64,000 nucleotides of DNA, taken from Enteroscipio rubneri (GTDB lineage Bacteria > Actinomycetota > Coriobacteriia > Coriobacteriales > Eggerthellaceae). Position 1 is the first letter of the stretch, and each line of letters starts with the position of its first letter. The translations under genes were made by a program, and so were the position numbers. Location: positions 102,989-166,988 of the forward strand of contig NZ_PPEK01000004.1 of NCBI RefSeq assembly GCF_002899715.1. Direction: 5' to 3'. Shown here piece by piece: positions 34,715-42,748 of this stretch. The notes beneath the pieces were generated by a model. The model searched no databases, was not told where the DNA came from, and was given only the letters and a program-made list of their open reading frames with translations.

Positions 34715-35677
34715 CTACCCAGCCACGGGCGCGGCGTCGTCGTCCGGGAGCGCGGGGGCCTGCGGCTTGCCCGCAGCCGGCGCTGGCAGCGCCACGGGGT
34801 CGCCGTACTCGTCAATCGTGCCGTTCGCGCGTCCCTCCAGGTAGATCGCGCGCGCCTTGCCGCGGCGGAACGCCACGTCGGCGCGGCCCGTATGCAGCTG
34901 GTAGCAGTACCAGAATACGAACGGGATGCCGATGACGCCGTTGAACAGGCCCCATCCTGCCATGAAGTCGGGGTTGAACCACGCGGCGCTGTTCATGATG
35001 GTGGGGAAGAGCGCCGGGAAGCAGCTGCGCAGCAGCAGATGCGCGCCAAGCGTGTAGATACGTCCCGTGATGTAGAGCTCCGGCCGGCGCATGACGATGG
35101 GGTACAGCTCGGCCGCCGCCAAGATGCAGCAGGTCGAGGCGAAGAACTCGTGGCCCTCGGCGTACACGAAGCAGGCGTTCCAAGTGGTGTACAGGAAGTT
35201 CCACATGGGCACGGTGTAGGAGAGGATCTCGCCGTGGCTCGAGGTGTCGTATTTCCAGAACTTGTCGCCGAGGGGCATGGTGACGCACAGGATGAAGCCG
35301 GCGAGCGCGTTCATCATGTTGCCCATCTGCACGTCGCGCAGCGTGGCCTCGGCGATGTTGCAGAACACGATGCCGTACAGCACCCAGCGCACCCAGCGCT
35401 TGCGCATGGTGCGCCAGAACGGCGTGTCCTTCTGCTCCACGGCGGCGATGCGCCCGAGGCCGGCGAAGATGAGCGGCAGGATGACGGAGAGGTTCTTGGC
35501 CCAACGGAACCAGTCGTCGCCGGGGATGTTGGCTATCCACAGCGGGATGGTGACGAGCGACACCACCCACACCCACATCGACGTGCGATAATGCCGTCGC
35601 ATGAACTCGGTGAGCAGCATGAGCAGCACGGTGTACGCAACCATCGAGATCGGCGTGACCCACACAGGCACGGTCAT
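34715..35677 (-). CDS. Polytopic membrane protein, DUF5692-like (copy A)
   Basis: 320 residues with about eight to nine hydrophobic segments and a Pro/Ala-rich cytoplasmic tail after residue 290. GAAAGGGG precedes ATG 35677. It shares length and the motif NIAEATLRDVQ with the divergently transcribed protein at 35901-36863 (NIAEAVIRDFQ), as well as W-rich helices and an early W-F-x-W-x-K block, so the two are distant paralogues. No transport or enzyme motif is recognised. A palindrome lies between the pair and a TetR gene follows copy B. Confidence 0.75.
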   Translation of the reverse strand: MTVPVWVTPISMVAYTVLLMLLTEFMRRHYRTSMWVWVVSLVTIPLWIANIPGDDWFRWAKNLSVILPLIFAGLGRIAAVEQKDTPFWRTMRKRWVRWVLYGIVFCNIAEATLRDVQMGNMMNALAGFILCVTMPLGDKFWKYDTSSHGEILSYTVPMWNFLYTTWNACFVYAEGHEFFASTCCILAAAELYPIVMRRPELYITGRIYTLGAHLLLRSCFPALFPTIMNSAAWFNPDFMAGWGLFNGVIGIPFVFWYCYQLHTGRADVAFRRGKARAIYLEGRANGTIDEYGDPVALPAPAAGKPQAPALPDDDAAPVAG

Positions 35678-35779
35678 GGCGAGGCCCCTTTCCCCCGGTG
35701 AAGCGGCTGCTGCCGTGGAACGGCATGCGATGCCGACAACGTTGACGCCGCCAGTCTAGCATCGCCGGCCCCGCTGCTT

Positions 35780-35808
35780 CTTTCACAAACCGCCCGGCTG
35801 TGTGAAAG
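35780..35808. promoter_or_regulatory. Operator-like palindrome between the divergent membrane genes
   Basis: CTTTCACA (35780-35787) and TGTGAAAG (35801-35808) are a perfect 8-base inverted repeat with a 13-base spacer, about 100 bases from each start codon. It is a candidate site for the TetR regulator at 36963. Confidence 0.5.
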
Positions 35809-35900
35809 ACTTCGACCGCGCACGCTCCGTATACTGCGAGCAGGCGCGTGGCGGGCGAGGGGCTCATCCGCGCAGGGACTCGCAGAAGGGGGCGATCCTC

Positions 35901-36863
35901 ATGGGCATTCTGTATCAGGCCGAAGATCCGCTGTACTGGGCCATATGGCTGTTCATCCTGTTCGCGCTCATGGCGTTCAACGAGCTGGGGCGGGTGAAGC
36001 TGTGGGCCGGCATCGCGCTGTTCGCGGTGGTGCCGCTCGTGCTCACCGTGTTCGTGTGGCCCACCACGGCCGCGCCGGGCAACCCCTACGGCACGGGCAC
36101 GTGGTTCAACTGGGTGAAGACGTACTCGGCGCTGGCGGGCTGCCTCGGCTTCATCGCGCTGCGCTTCGTGAAGTGGCGCGGGGCCGACGGCCGCACCCAT
36201 CACCTGTACGAGAAGCGTTGGGCGCTCTGCTTCCCTCCGCTCATCTTGGCTATCAACATCGCCGAGGCCGTGATCCGCGACTTCCAGGTGTTCAGCTTCG
36301 GCTTGTGGCAGGGCGGCATCGTCGAGAACCTGTGGACCATCTCCGGGCCGTGGAACATCATGAACGGCATCGCTGGCATTCTGAACATCGTCACCATATG
36401 CGGTTGGTTCGGCATCTTCATCTCGAAGGACTCGTCGCGCGACATGATCTGGCCCGACATGATCTGGGCGTGGGTCATCGCCTACGACTTGTGGAACTTC
36501 GCCTACACGTACAACTGCATCTCCGACCATTCGGCGTACTGCGGCCTGGCGCTCCTGCTCGCGTGCACCATCCCCACCTTCTTCATCAAGAAGGGGGCGT
36601 GGCTGCAGCACCGCGCGCAGACGCTCGGGCTCTGGATCATGTTCGTGATGACGGTGCCGCAGTTCGCCGACGTGCTGGCGCCCATCCCCACCACGCACAA
36701 CCCCACGGTGTTCTTCGTGGTCAGCCTGCTGGCGCTCGCGTCGAACGTAGCGCTGGCCGTCTATCAATTCCGTCGCATCCGCCAGCGCAAGCTCAACCCG
36801 CTCAAGGACGAGCTGTACGCCGACACCAAGGCCTACCAGCGGGTCGTCGAGGAGAACCGCTAG
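35901..36863 (+). CDS. Polytopic membrane protein, DUF5692-like (copy B)
   Basis: 320 residues, exactly the length of copy A. ATG 35901 is preferred over the frame's earlier start at 35802 because AGAAGGGGG precedes it and the family-like sequence starts there. About nine hydrophobic segments are seen, with marks GTGTWFNWVKTYSALAG, FPPLILAINIAEAVIRDFQ and WPDMIWAWVIAYDLWNFAYT. The family is annotated DUF5692 as far as I recognise it; function unknown. It lies 99 bases before a TetR gene on the same strand. Confidence 0.8.
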   Translation: MGILYQAEDPLYWAIWLFILFALMAFNELGRVKLWAGIALFAVVPLVLTVFVWPTTAAPGNPYGTGTWFNWVKTYSALAGCLGFIALRFVKWRGADGRTHHLYEKRWALCFPPLILAINIAEAVIRDFQVFSFGLWQGGIVENLWTISGPWNIMNGIAGILNIVTICGWFGIFISKDSSRDMIWPDMIWAWVIAYDLWNFAYTYNCISDHSAYCGLALLLACTIPTFFIKKGAWLQHRAQTLGLWIMFVMTVPQFADVLAPIPTTHNPTVFFVVSLLALASNVALAVYQFRRIRQRKLNPLKDELYADTKAYQRVVEENR

Positions 36864-36872
36864 GCGCGCCCC

Positions 36873-36902
36873 ATGACCGACGCCGCCTCTCTCCCGTATA
36901 AT
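36873..36902 (+). promoter_or_regulatory. Promoter of the TetR gene
   Basis: ATGACC (36873-36878) and a consensus TATAAT (36897-36902) with an 18-base spacer, 60 bases before the start codon. Confidence 0.55.
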
Positions 36903-36962
36903 GGACGCGAGCAGGACCGCCCTGCGCGCGTCCATGCGCGCTTCGGAGCGAGGGGAGGGACC

Positions 36963-37634
36963 ATGCGGTTGGGCACCCGGCAGACCAGGTACGCGCCCGT
37001 GCGGCGCGAGTGCGGGCGCGCCCTCACCGAGAGCCGCCGCCTCGTCGGACCGGCCGGCGACATCATGCTGGCGGCGCGCTCCCTGTTCGAGCGCCAAGGC
37101 GTGGCGAAGACCACGGTGAAGGACGTGGCCGCCGAGGCCGGCGTCACGCGCGAGCTCGTGTACTACTACTTCGAGAACAAGCAGGCCGTCATCGACGCTG
37201 TGCTGGATGACTACGTGGAAGACCTCGTGGAGAGCGTCATCGTGTGGAACGAGTCGCGCCGCTTCGGCGACACGCCGGGATCGCTGCGCGCGTGCATCGC
37301 CACGTTTCGCCGCGCGCTCTACGACGCCGAGGGCAACCCGCGCCCCATGATCGGTGTGCTCGAGGAGCTGGGAGAGCGCGACGCGTTCGACGTGCGCGCC
37401 GTGCGGGAGACGGTGGACTGCATCAACGACAACATCGTGGCCGAGTACGCGGAATACCACCAGGTGGAGATAGAGTTCGTGTACGAGATGTTCTGCGTGG
37501 TCATCTTCGGCCTGGTGGGCCTTGTGAAGATCAACCCCGCCATCTCCGACGAGGCGCTCATGAAGGTGGTGGAGCAGGCGCTGCATTTGGACATGCAGCC
37601 GCTCGAGGCGCCTCCCGACGAGTCGCGCGCTTAA
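36963..37634 (+). CDS. TetR-family transcriptional regulator
   Basis: 223 residues from ATG 36963 (GAGGGGAGGGA upstream; an in-frame ATG at 36873 lies inside the promoter). The N-terminal HTH reads ARSLFERQGVAKTTVKDVAAEAGVTRELVYYYFENKQAVIDAV, a classical TetR pattern, preceded by a 35-residue basic extension. The C-terminal half is an all-helical ligand domain. It probably represses the adjacent membrane protein genes through the palindrome at 35780-35808. Ligand unknown. Confidence 0.9.
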   Translation: MRLGTRQTRYAPVRRECGRALTESRRLVGPAGDIMLAARSLFERQGVAKTTVKDVAAEAGVTRELVYYYFENKQAVIDAVLDDYVEDLVESVIVWNESRRFGDTPGSLRACIATFRRALYDAEGNPRPMIGVLEELGERDAFDVRAVRETVDCINDNIVAEYAEYHQVEIEFVYEMFCVVIFGLVGLVKINPAISDEALMKVVEQALHLDMQPLEAPPDESRA

Positions 37635-37650
37635 CCGCGCAGTCGCAGAC

Positions 37651-37710
37651 GCATCTGCCGCTCGCGCGAGCGGCAGATGCGGTATCATACCGACACAAAC
37701 GCTGGTGTCG
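37651..37710. promoter_or_regulatory. Three adjacent palindromes between the TetR and flavodoxin-fold genes
   Basis: 37651-37680 is a perfect 30-base palindrome (arm GCATCTGCCGCTCGC). It is followed at once by GGTAT-C-ATACC (37681-37691) and then CGACAC-N8-GTGTCG (37691-37710). The first may end the TetR transcript. The second contains a TATCAT -10-like box and the third ends 19 bases before the next start codon, so both could be operators. Confidence 0.5.
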
Positions 37711-37729
37711 AACGTCTATAGGAGCACTC

Positions 37730-38293
37730 ATGACCATCTTGTTTGTGAACGCATGCATGCGGGGCGAGCAGTCGCGCACGCTGCAACTGTGCCGCGAGTA
37801 TCTCGAAGGCGCCGAAGACGACGTTGTCGAGGTGGATCTGGCCGCGCTCGACTTGAAGCCGTTCGACGCCGCCATGGTGGCGTACCGCACAGAGAAGCAG
37901 ACCGCCCGCGAGTGGGACGACCCCATCTTCGCCCTGTCGCGCCAGTTCGTCGAGGCGGAAGACATCGTCATCGGCGCGCCGTACTGGGACCTTTCGTTCC
38001 CGTCCGCGCTCAAGATCTACCTTGAATATGTGAGCGTATGCGACCTTGCGTTCCACTACACCGAGGACGCGCGCTGCGAGGGCATCTGCAAGGCGCGCCG
38101 CCTCACCTACATCACCACGTGCGGCGGCTTCGTCGAAGGCGCGAACTACGGATACGAGTACTTCTGCGGCATTGCCAAGATGTTCGGCATCCCGGAGACG
38201 AGGCTCGTGGCGGCTGAGGGGCTCGACATCGTCGGCATCGACGTGGAGGCGCGGCTGGATAAGGCGCGCGAGCAGATCGCCCAGCTCGGCTAA
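37730..38293 (+). CDS. Flavodoxin-fold NAD(P)H-dependent oxidoreductase
   Basis: 187 residues from ATG 37730 (ATAGGAGCAC upstream). It begins TILFVNACMRGEQSRTLQLC, the phosphate-binding start of FMN flavodoxin folds of the NQO1/azoreductase group, and has VIGAPYWDLSFPSALKIYLEYV and TYITTCGGFVEGANYGYEYF in the usual FMN contact positions. It is a soluble cytoplasmic FMN reductase, likely acting on quinones, azo or nitro compounds. It lies after the TetR gene behind a cluster of palindromes and may be regulated with it. Confidence 0.85.
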   Translation: MTILFVNACMRGEQSRTLQLCREYLEGAEDDVVEVDLAALDLKPFDAAMVAYRTEKQTAREWDDPIFALSRQFVEAEDIVIGAPYWDLSFPSALKIYLEYVSVCDLAFHYTEDARCEGICKARRLTYITTCGGFVEGANYGYEYFCGIAKMFGIPETRLVAAEGLDIVGIDVEARLDKAREQIAQLG

Positions 38294-38320
38294 GCGAGCG
38301 CGCTTCCGCCGCGCGAACTG

Positions 38321-38944
38321 CTAGCGCCGTCGAGCGAACGCCTCCAGCACGAGCTGGGCGCGGGTGCCGATAGGGGTCGTGTTCTCGTCCAAAAAGCGCG
38401 GGACGTCCTCGATGGCCAACTCGAACGGCTCGATGAACTCCGACGGCTCGGGTTGCGCATCCGATGCCTTCTCCACCTGTGCGAACACGACATGCACGCT
38501 CTCGTCGGTGAGTCCGGTGGACGAGAAGCCGGCCTGCGGCAGAGGGTCGAGCGCATCGTCGCCCAGGTCGGTCCGCAGCGCATAGCCCGTCTCTTCGCGC
38601 AGCTCGCGGTCGACGCAGTCCCGTAGATGCTCGCCTTCTTCGACGAGACCTGCGGGAAAAGCGATGCACCAGCTGTTCAGCGGATAGCGGAACTCGCGGA
38701 TGAGCAGCAGCGTGCCGTCCGCCGTCTGCGGCACGATGCACACCGCATCGGCCGTGGGCGCCGCTCCTGCAGCGCGGCCTTCGAGGCTTCGACAGTAGTC
38801 GTCGAGCTTCTTGCGCGAAGCGCTTTCGTACTCGTAGCGCGTCCCGTCGGGCAGCTCGTAGGTGAGGACGTACTTGTTTATCCATCCCGACGAGACCTGA
38901 CGGATGTCTTCGAGCTGGGGAGATGCGGAATCGTTGACGGACAT
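38321..38944 (-). CDS. NUDIX hydrolase
   Basis: 207 residues from ATG 38944. The NUDIX box is complete: G-x5-E in GLVEEGE, then RELREETGY, with the glutamates that bind Mg2+. The N-terminal part (SSGWINKYVLTYELPDG) resembles ADP-ribose pyrophosphatase-type members. It would cleave a nucleoside diphosphate linked to another group. It lies 100 bases downstream of the sirtuin gene on the same strand; sirtuins release O-acetyl-ADP-ribose, which such enzymes can hydrolyse, so a functional link is plausible. Confidence 0.92.
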   Translation of the reverse strand: MSVNDSASPQLEDIRQVSSGWINKYVLTYELPDGTRYEYESASRKKLDDYCRSLEGRAAGAAPTADAVCIVPQTADGTLLLIREFRYPLNSWCIAFPAGLVEEGEHLRDCVDRELREETGYALRTDLGDDALDPLPQAGFSSTGLTDESVHVVFAQVEKASDAQPEPSEFIEPFELAIEDVPRFLDENTTPIGTRAQLVLEAFARRR

Positions 38945-39043
38945 GGGGATTCGCTTTCGTCGAAGGAGTGTATGCGTTGCAGGTAGTATACCAGGCGTTT
39001 TAGGTACGCGCTCCAAGCGGGTCGGGATCGTCGGCATCGCTCG

Positions 39044-39805
39044 CTAGAAGTCGAATGCGACGCCCACGTCGGCGGCGATGCAGAGATCTGCCTGCCGATC
39101 CCGTGGGGCAGGGGTGCGGTTGATGATGACGAGTCGGTTCCCCGTGAAGTAGTCGATGAGCCCGGCCGCGGGGTACACTGCCAGCGACGTGCCGGCCACC
39201 ACGAGTAGATCAGCCTGTTGGATGGCTACCAGGGCGCCTTGCAGCACCGCCTCGTCGAGCGGTTCCTCGTATAGCACGACATCGGGCTTCACGATGCCGC
39301 CGCAGGCGGGGCACCGTGGCACGCCGTCGGCCGCCTCGGCGCGCAGGGCGAGCAGCTGTTCGACGGTGTAGGGAGCCCGGCATTTCCGGCAGTAGTTGCG
39401 CAGCGCGCTGCCGTGCAGCTCGAAGACGTTCTTGCTGCCAGCTTCCTGGTGAAGCCCGTCGATATTCTGCGTGACCACGGCGGCGCATGCGCCCGCCCGC
39501 TCGAGCTCGGCCAGCTTGCGGTGCGCCTGGTTGGGCCGCGCGTCGAGCGCGATCATGCGCTCGCAGTAGAAATCGAAGAACTCGCGCGGGCGCGCGTCGA
39601 AGAAGCTGCGGGATACCATCTGCTCGGGAGGGCAGGGGTACTTCTGGACGAACAGCCCGTCTGAGCTACGGAAATCGGGGATGCCGCTTTCGGTTGACAC
39701 GCCCGCGCCGCCGAAGAACACCATGCCGCCTACAGGCGTCTCGGCCACCCAGCGCCGAAACGTTTCGAGGTCGCGACTGGTTTGGCTGCGCGGTTGTTCG
39801 GCCAT
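39044..39805 (-). CDS. Sir2-family NAD-dependent protein deacylase
   Basis: 253 residues from ATG 39805 (GGAGGC upstream). NAD site: GGAGVSTESGIPDFRSSDG and TQNIDGLHQEAGS; catalytic His in FELHGS; a four-cysteine zinc site CRKC...CPAC; and VAGTSLAVYPAAGL near the end. It removes acyl groups from lysines using NAD, making nicotinamide and O-acyl-ADP-ribose. It precedes a NUDIX gene on the same strand. Confidence 0.95.
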   Translation of the reverse strand: MAEQPRSQTSRDLETFRRWVAETPVGGMVFFGGAGVSTESGIPDFRSSDGLFVQKYPCPPEQMVSRSFFDARPREFFDFYCERMIALDARPNQAHRKLAELERAGACAAVVTQNIDGLHQEAGSKNVFELHGSALRNYCRKCRAPYTVEQLLALRAEAADGVPRCPACGGIVKPDVVLYEEPLDEAVLQGALVAIQQADLLVVAGTSLAVYPAAGLIDYFTGNRLVIINRTPAPRDRQADLCIAADVGVAFDF

Positions 39806-40015
39806 AGTGCCTCCTGCAAAAAGCCGTTTCCTTCACGAAAAGCTCGCGGTTCGTTCCTCGGGGCGCATCATAGCATGCGGGGCTATGCACGCGAGCAAAC
39901 TTCAGGGCGAAGTCCGGCTCTGCGTTCGTCAATGATCATAGGAGGGCGTGCGCCGCAGTGAAAATCCGATAATCTATGGTGTAGCGCGCCAGCAGGCGCA
40001 ATGTACTTTAGAATA

Positions 40016-40050
40016 AAACGAACCGAACCCTTCGAGGGTCCGGTTCGTTT
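40016..40050 (-). terminator. Intrinsic terminator of the Hsp20 gene
   Basis: AAACGAACCG (40016-40025) pairs with CGGTTCGTTT (40041-40050), and an inner stem ACCCT/AGGGT closes a 3-base loop with one mismatch between. On the minus strand a TTTTATT tract follows. This is the best intrinsic terminator in the window. Confidence 0.85.
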
Positions 40051-40109
40051 GAAAAGATGTTTCGATGCACCTCGGACGCCGTATTGCAGGCGCGCGGGCA
40101 TCCTGCGGA

Positions 40110-40574
40110 TTAGCCTTCGATGGCGATGGTCTTCTTCTCCTCGAGCTTGGGCTGCTCCTGCTTCTTGGGCACGTCGATCTTGAGCACGCCGTCCTCGAAG
40201 CGTGCCTTGATGTCGTCTTCCTCGATATCGTCGCCGACGTAGAACGTGCGGCTGCACTTGCCGCTGAAGCGCTCCTTGCGGACGAACGTGCCCTTCTCGT
40301 CCTTGTCCTCGGATTCGCTCTGCGTTTGAGCGGTGATGCTGAGGTAGCCGTCCTTCAGATCAGCCTGGACGTCGTCCTTCTTGAAGCCGGGCAGATCGAT
40401 GGTTAGCTCGTAGCCATCGTCGGTCTCTTTGATGTCCGTGCGCATGAGCGTGGGCGCCATCTTCTGCATGGACTGCATCGGGGCGGATGCGGCGTCGAAG
40501 AATGCGTCGAACGGATCGGTCATCAGCTCGCTCAACAGGTTGCGGTTCCTTCTCATCGGTACCATCATGGCCAT
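40110..40574 (-). CDS. Hsp20/alpha-crystallin small heat-shock protein
   Basis: 154 residues if ATG 40574 is used (GGAG 9 bases upstream); an in-frame ATG at 40589 would add five residues. The alpha-crystallin domain covers about residues 42-135, with LTIDLPGFKKDDVQADLKDGYLSI and the closing FEDGVLKIDVPK; the C-terminus has basic and glutamine-rich residues. It binds unfolding proteins without ATP and forms oligomers. The gene is preceded by a TTGACA/TATAAC promoter overlapped by a CIRCE-type inverted repeat and followed by a strong terminator, so it is a single-gene heat-shock unit. Confidence 0.93.
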   Translation of the reverse strand: MAMMVPMRRNRNLLSELMTDPFDAFFDAASAPMQSMQKMAPTLMRTDIKETDDGYELTIDLPGFKKDDVQADLKDGYLSITAQTQSESEDKDEKGTFVRKERFSGKCSRTFYVGDDIEEDDIKARFEDGVLKIDVPKKQEQPKLEEKKTIAIEG

Positions 40575-40675
40575 ATCGATCATCTCCATTTCGTGTGCGG
40601 CTCGGATTCTCTGAAGTGCTCAAAACGAGCGTAGGAAATCTAAGCCTTTTTCTATATGATTTTCTGTACGACAAC

Positions 40676-40704
40676 GTTATAAATCCGACAATTAGCACTG
40701 TCAA
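40676..40704 (-). promoter_or_regulatory. Promoter of the Hsp20 gene
   Basis: Read on the minus strand: TTGACA (complement of 40699-40704), a 17-base spacer and TATAAC (complement of 40676-40681). It matches the vegetative consensus closely and is overlapped by the CIRCE-like element. Confidence 0.75.
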
Positions 40705-40718
40705 CCGGCGAGTGCCAA
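40692..40718. promoter_or_regulatory. CIRCE-type operator for HrcA
   Basis: TTAGCACTG (40692-40700), nine spacer bases, then GAGTGCCAA (40710-40718). The consensus TTAGCACTC-N9-GAGTGCTAA is matched at 16 of 18 positions. It covers the -35 box of the Hsp20 promoter, the expected place for HrcA repression. Confidence 0.85.
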
Positions 40719-41152
40719 AAGTTACGGTTTCGTCAACTTCGCCATAGTCGATCTCGAAGCGCATTCTGGCTGCACGTCCGTCCGACGCTTCGAGGTTTTA
40801 ACGCATGGTATCCCGTGCTCGGAGCTTCGCTCCGGCCGAGCATACGAGGCTGCTAAAGCGACAAACCCCCGGCAGGCCGCCGTCAAGCAGCAAGCCTCCC
40901 CGCACAACTCGCCATCAGCAGCGAGCCCTCGCAACGCGCTTGTATGCCGCCGTTTCTTCTCGTCGCGCGGTCGTTTCCCATGTCCGTGCTGCTCCGACGG
41001 CTTGCGCTCGAAGGCGGCTTGCATCTTCATCGCCGATCGCGCTTGCGCGCCGTAGGACCGGTGCAAGGGAATGCCATGCGCGAGTTGTTGTTCTATACTG
41101 AGATGCGTGCGAGCAGATGATGAGCGCACAAGAACGGGATACGCCCCGCACG
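40719..41152. other. Gene-free interval before the phosphodiesterase gene
   Basis: No frame with protein character is seen on either strand. It contains a hairpin TGCTCGG...CCGAGCA (about 40817-40843) and otherwise unremarkable sequence. Confidence 0.4.
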
Positions 41153-41166
41153 AAAGGAGACCGGCT

Positions 41167-41712
41167 TTGACCACGATCGGCATTATCTCCGACACGCATG
41201 GAAAGCTTCCGAGCGAGGCGCTGGCGGCCATGGCCGACGTCGACTACATCATCCACGCAGGCGATATCGGCGGGCCCTCCATTCTGCGCGAACTCTCGGA
41301 ACTCGCGCCTACGATAGCGGTGCTCGGCAACAACGACTTCGACGAGTACGGCTCCTCCGTCCAACGTTTCGCTCGACCCGTCATCGACGGTGTGCGCTTT
41401 CTCGTGGCGCACTACCCACGAGATGTGCGCATCAGTTTCGCGGGCGGCGGAGGCGTCGCGCCGGGCGATCCCGTACCGCAGGTGCTCGTACACGGTCACA
41501 CCCATGTTCCCGAGCTGCTTACAGGCAAGGAAGCGCGCCCGGCCGATCTGCTCATCTGCCCCGGTGCGGTGTTTCGTCAGCGCGGCGGGTTTCCTAAATG
41601 CACGGGGCGCATGCTTGTCGATGATGGTCGCGTGCTGGGCGCGCGCATCTCGTCGCTGGACGGTGCGACCGTGTTCGAAACAGGTGCGCTCGACAAGCTG
41701 CCACGGGCTTGA
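41167..41712 (+). CDS. YfcE/MJ0936-family metallophosphoesterase
   Basis: 181 residues from TTG 41167 (AAAGGAG upstream). Dimetal motifs are present in order: GIISDTHG, IIHAGDIGG, VLGNNDFDEYG (GNxD), VAHYP and VLVHGHTHVPE. The small single-domain size fits phosphodiesterases of the YfcE type acting on small phosphodiesters. The gene overlaps nothing and is convergent with the membrane gene that follows (16-base gap). Confidence 0.92.
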   Translation: MTTIGIISDTHGKLPSEALAAMADVDYIIHAGDIGGPSILRELSELAPTIAVLGNNDFDEYGSSVQRFARPVIDGVRFLVAHYPRDVRISFAGGGGVAPGDPVPQVLVHGHTHVPELLTGKEARPADLLICPGAVFRQRGGFPKCTGRMLVDDGRVLGARISSLDGATVFETGALDKLPRA

Positions 41713-41728
41713 GCCTCGTTCTCGGACG

Positions 41729-42433
41729 TTACGAAGCTTCGGTACGCGACTGCGATGCGACTGTTCTCGCCAATGCATGCCGTTGCAGCGCCCGCCTGCT
41801 TCGCAGTATCGCGTAGCAGGCGAACACGGCGGTGTACACGCTTAGGCTCACCAGGGCCGTCTCCTTGCCGGACAGGGCCGACGGCAGCAGAAGCAGGGCC
41901 AGATGCACGTACATGAGCAGGTAGAACGGATAGGCGAGACGCTGGACACCCTTCCAAGCGGACGGCTTGAGACGCTGTTTGACCGCCAGCAGCGACGTGG
42001 CCAACAGGATAGCCATGAGTGCAACGAGCGCCGTGGCGAGAGCCAGCGACAGCGCTAGATTCACGGTAGGCGTCGCGGCGATGGTAGGCACGTACGAGGC
42101 GGCGTAGAAGGCGATGTGCCCGACGGCGAAGATGCACGCCATTACGGAAAGCTGCCTTCTGACCGCCATGATTCGAAGCCTCAAACGGGAGGAGTCTTCA
42201 AGCGCGCCTGCGAACATGACGATAGAGAAAAGCACGAAGGCCAGTGCGCAACGCTGCACGAGCGGTAGGAAGTACGGCCAGAGGCCGCCCGTTGCGTTGG
42301 ATGCCGATCCGAAAAAGTACAGGGCGACGAGTGCGGCGGATAGCGCATAGAACAATCCGGGATAGCGCTTCAAGGGTCGTTCGCATACCGCAAGCAACGC
42401 GACTGCAACAACGAGCGCGATTAGAAACCTCAT
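41729..42433 (-). CDS. Ferric-reductase-like transmembrane protein
   Basis: 234 residues from ATG 42433 (AAAGGGGG upstream). About seven hydrophobic segments are seen. His residues in helices (VGHIAFYAASY and MYVHLALLLLP) are placed like the haem ligands of YedZ/MsrQ-type cytochromes. It may bring electrons across the membrane to an exported reductase. It diverges from the molybdoenzyme operon; its promoter (42465-42493) overlaps a perfect AT-rich palindrome. Confidence 0.75.
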   Translation of the reverse strand: MRFLIALVVAVALLAVCERPLKRYPGLFYALSAALVALYFFGSASNATGGLWPYFLPLVQRCALAFVLFSIVMFAGALEDSSRLRLRIMAVRRQLSVMACIFAVGHIAFYAASYVPTIAATPTVNLALSLALATALVALMAILLATSLLAVKQRLKPSAWKGVQRLAYPFYLLMYVHLALLLLPSALSGKETALVSLSVYTAVFACYAILRSRRALQRHALARTVASQSRTEAS

Positions 42434-42464
42434 GACCAACCCCCTTTGGTCGATGGATGCTGTC

Positions 42465-42493
42465 ATACTATCATAGTATAGAAAGGTTGGCAA
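42465..42493 (-). promoter_or_regulatory. Promoter and palindromic operator of the ferric-reductase-like gene
   Basis: On the minus strand: TTGCCA (complement of 42488-42493), a 17-base spacer and TAGTAT (complement of 42465-42470). The -10 box lies inside a perfect palindrome ATACTAT-C-ATAGTAT (42465-42479). Confidence 0.65.
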
Positions 42494-42584
42494 TGGGTTT
42501 GAAAACGCGCTGCTCACTGCCAAAATTTGGCATGATCAACTCGATATTATCCTTAAAATAGATAGTACAAGCAGGGTATTTGCG

Positions 42585-42646
42585 TTGACTGTCCTAGAGG
42601 CGGGTGATAGTATGGCCGCAGGGGAAGGTATCATATGAAGATATGA
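42585..42646 (+). promoter_or_regulatory. Promoter and palindrome of the molybdoenzyme operon
   Basis: TTGACT (42585-42590), a 17-base spacer and TAGTAT (42608-42613). Eighteen bases further on lies the palindrome TCATAT-GAAG-ATATGA (42631-42646), in the early transcribed region, where a bound protein would block elongation. The leader to the GTG at 42749 is about 130 bases. Confidence 0.7.
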
Positions 42647-42748
42647 CGGTGTCACATGCACTGATCTTTCCCGTGTCGTGGTTGGAATTGTCGGGGGGAC
42701 GATTCGATCAGGGGGCGTCTCCCGGACGCGATCTAGAGGGGGTCAGAC

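Noticed and set aside
34812..37688. A 958-codon open frame on the minus strand across three genes
   Set aside because: It is antisense to two membrane proteins and a TetR gene with clear homology, and its translation is a run of R, H, E and D-rich low-complexity sequence. It is a high-GC shadow.
40722..41231. 169-codon minus-strand frame before the phosphodiesterase gene
   Set aside because: Translation is Ala/Ser/Arg-rich with no domain, crosses the real start of the phosphodiesterase and lacks a ribosome site.
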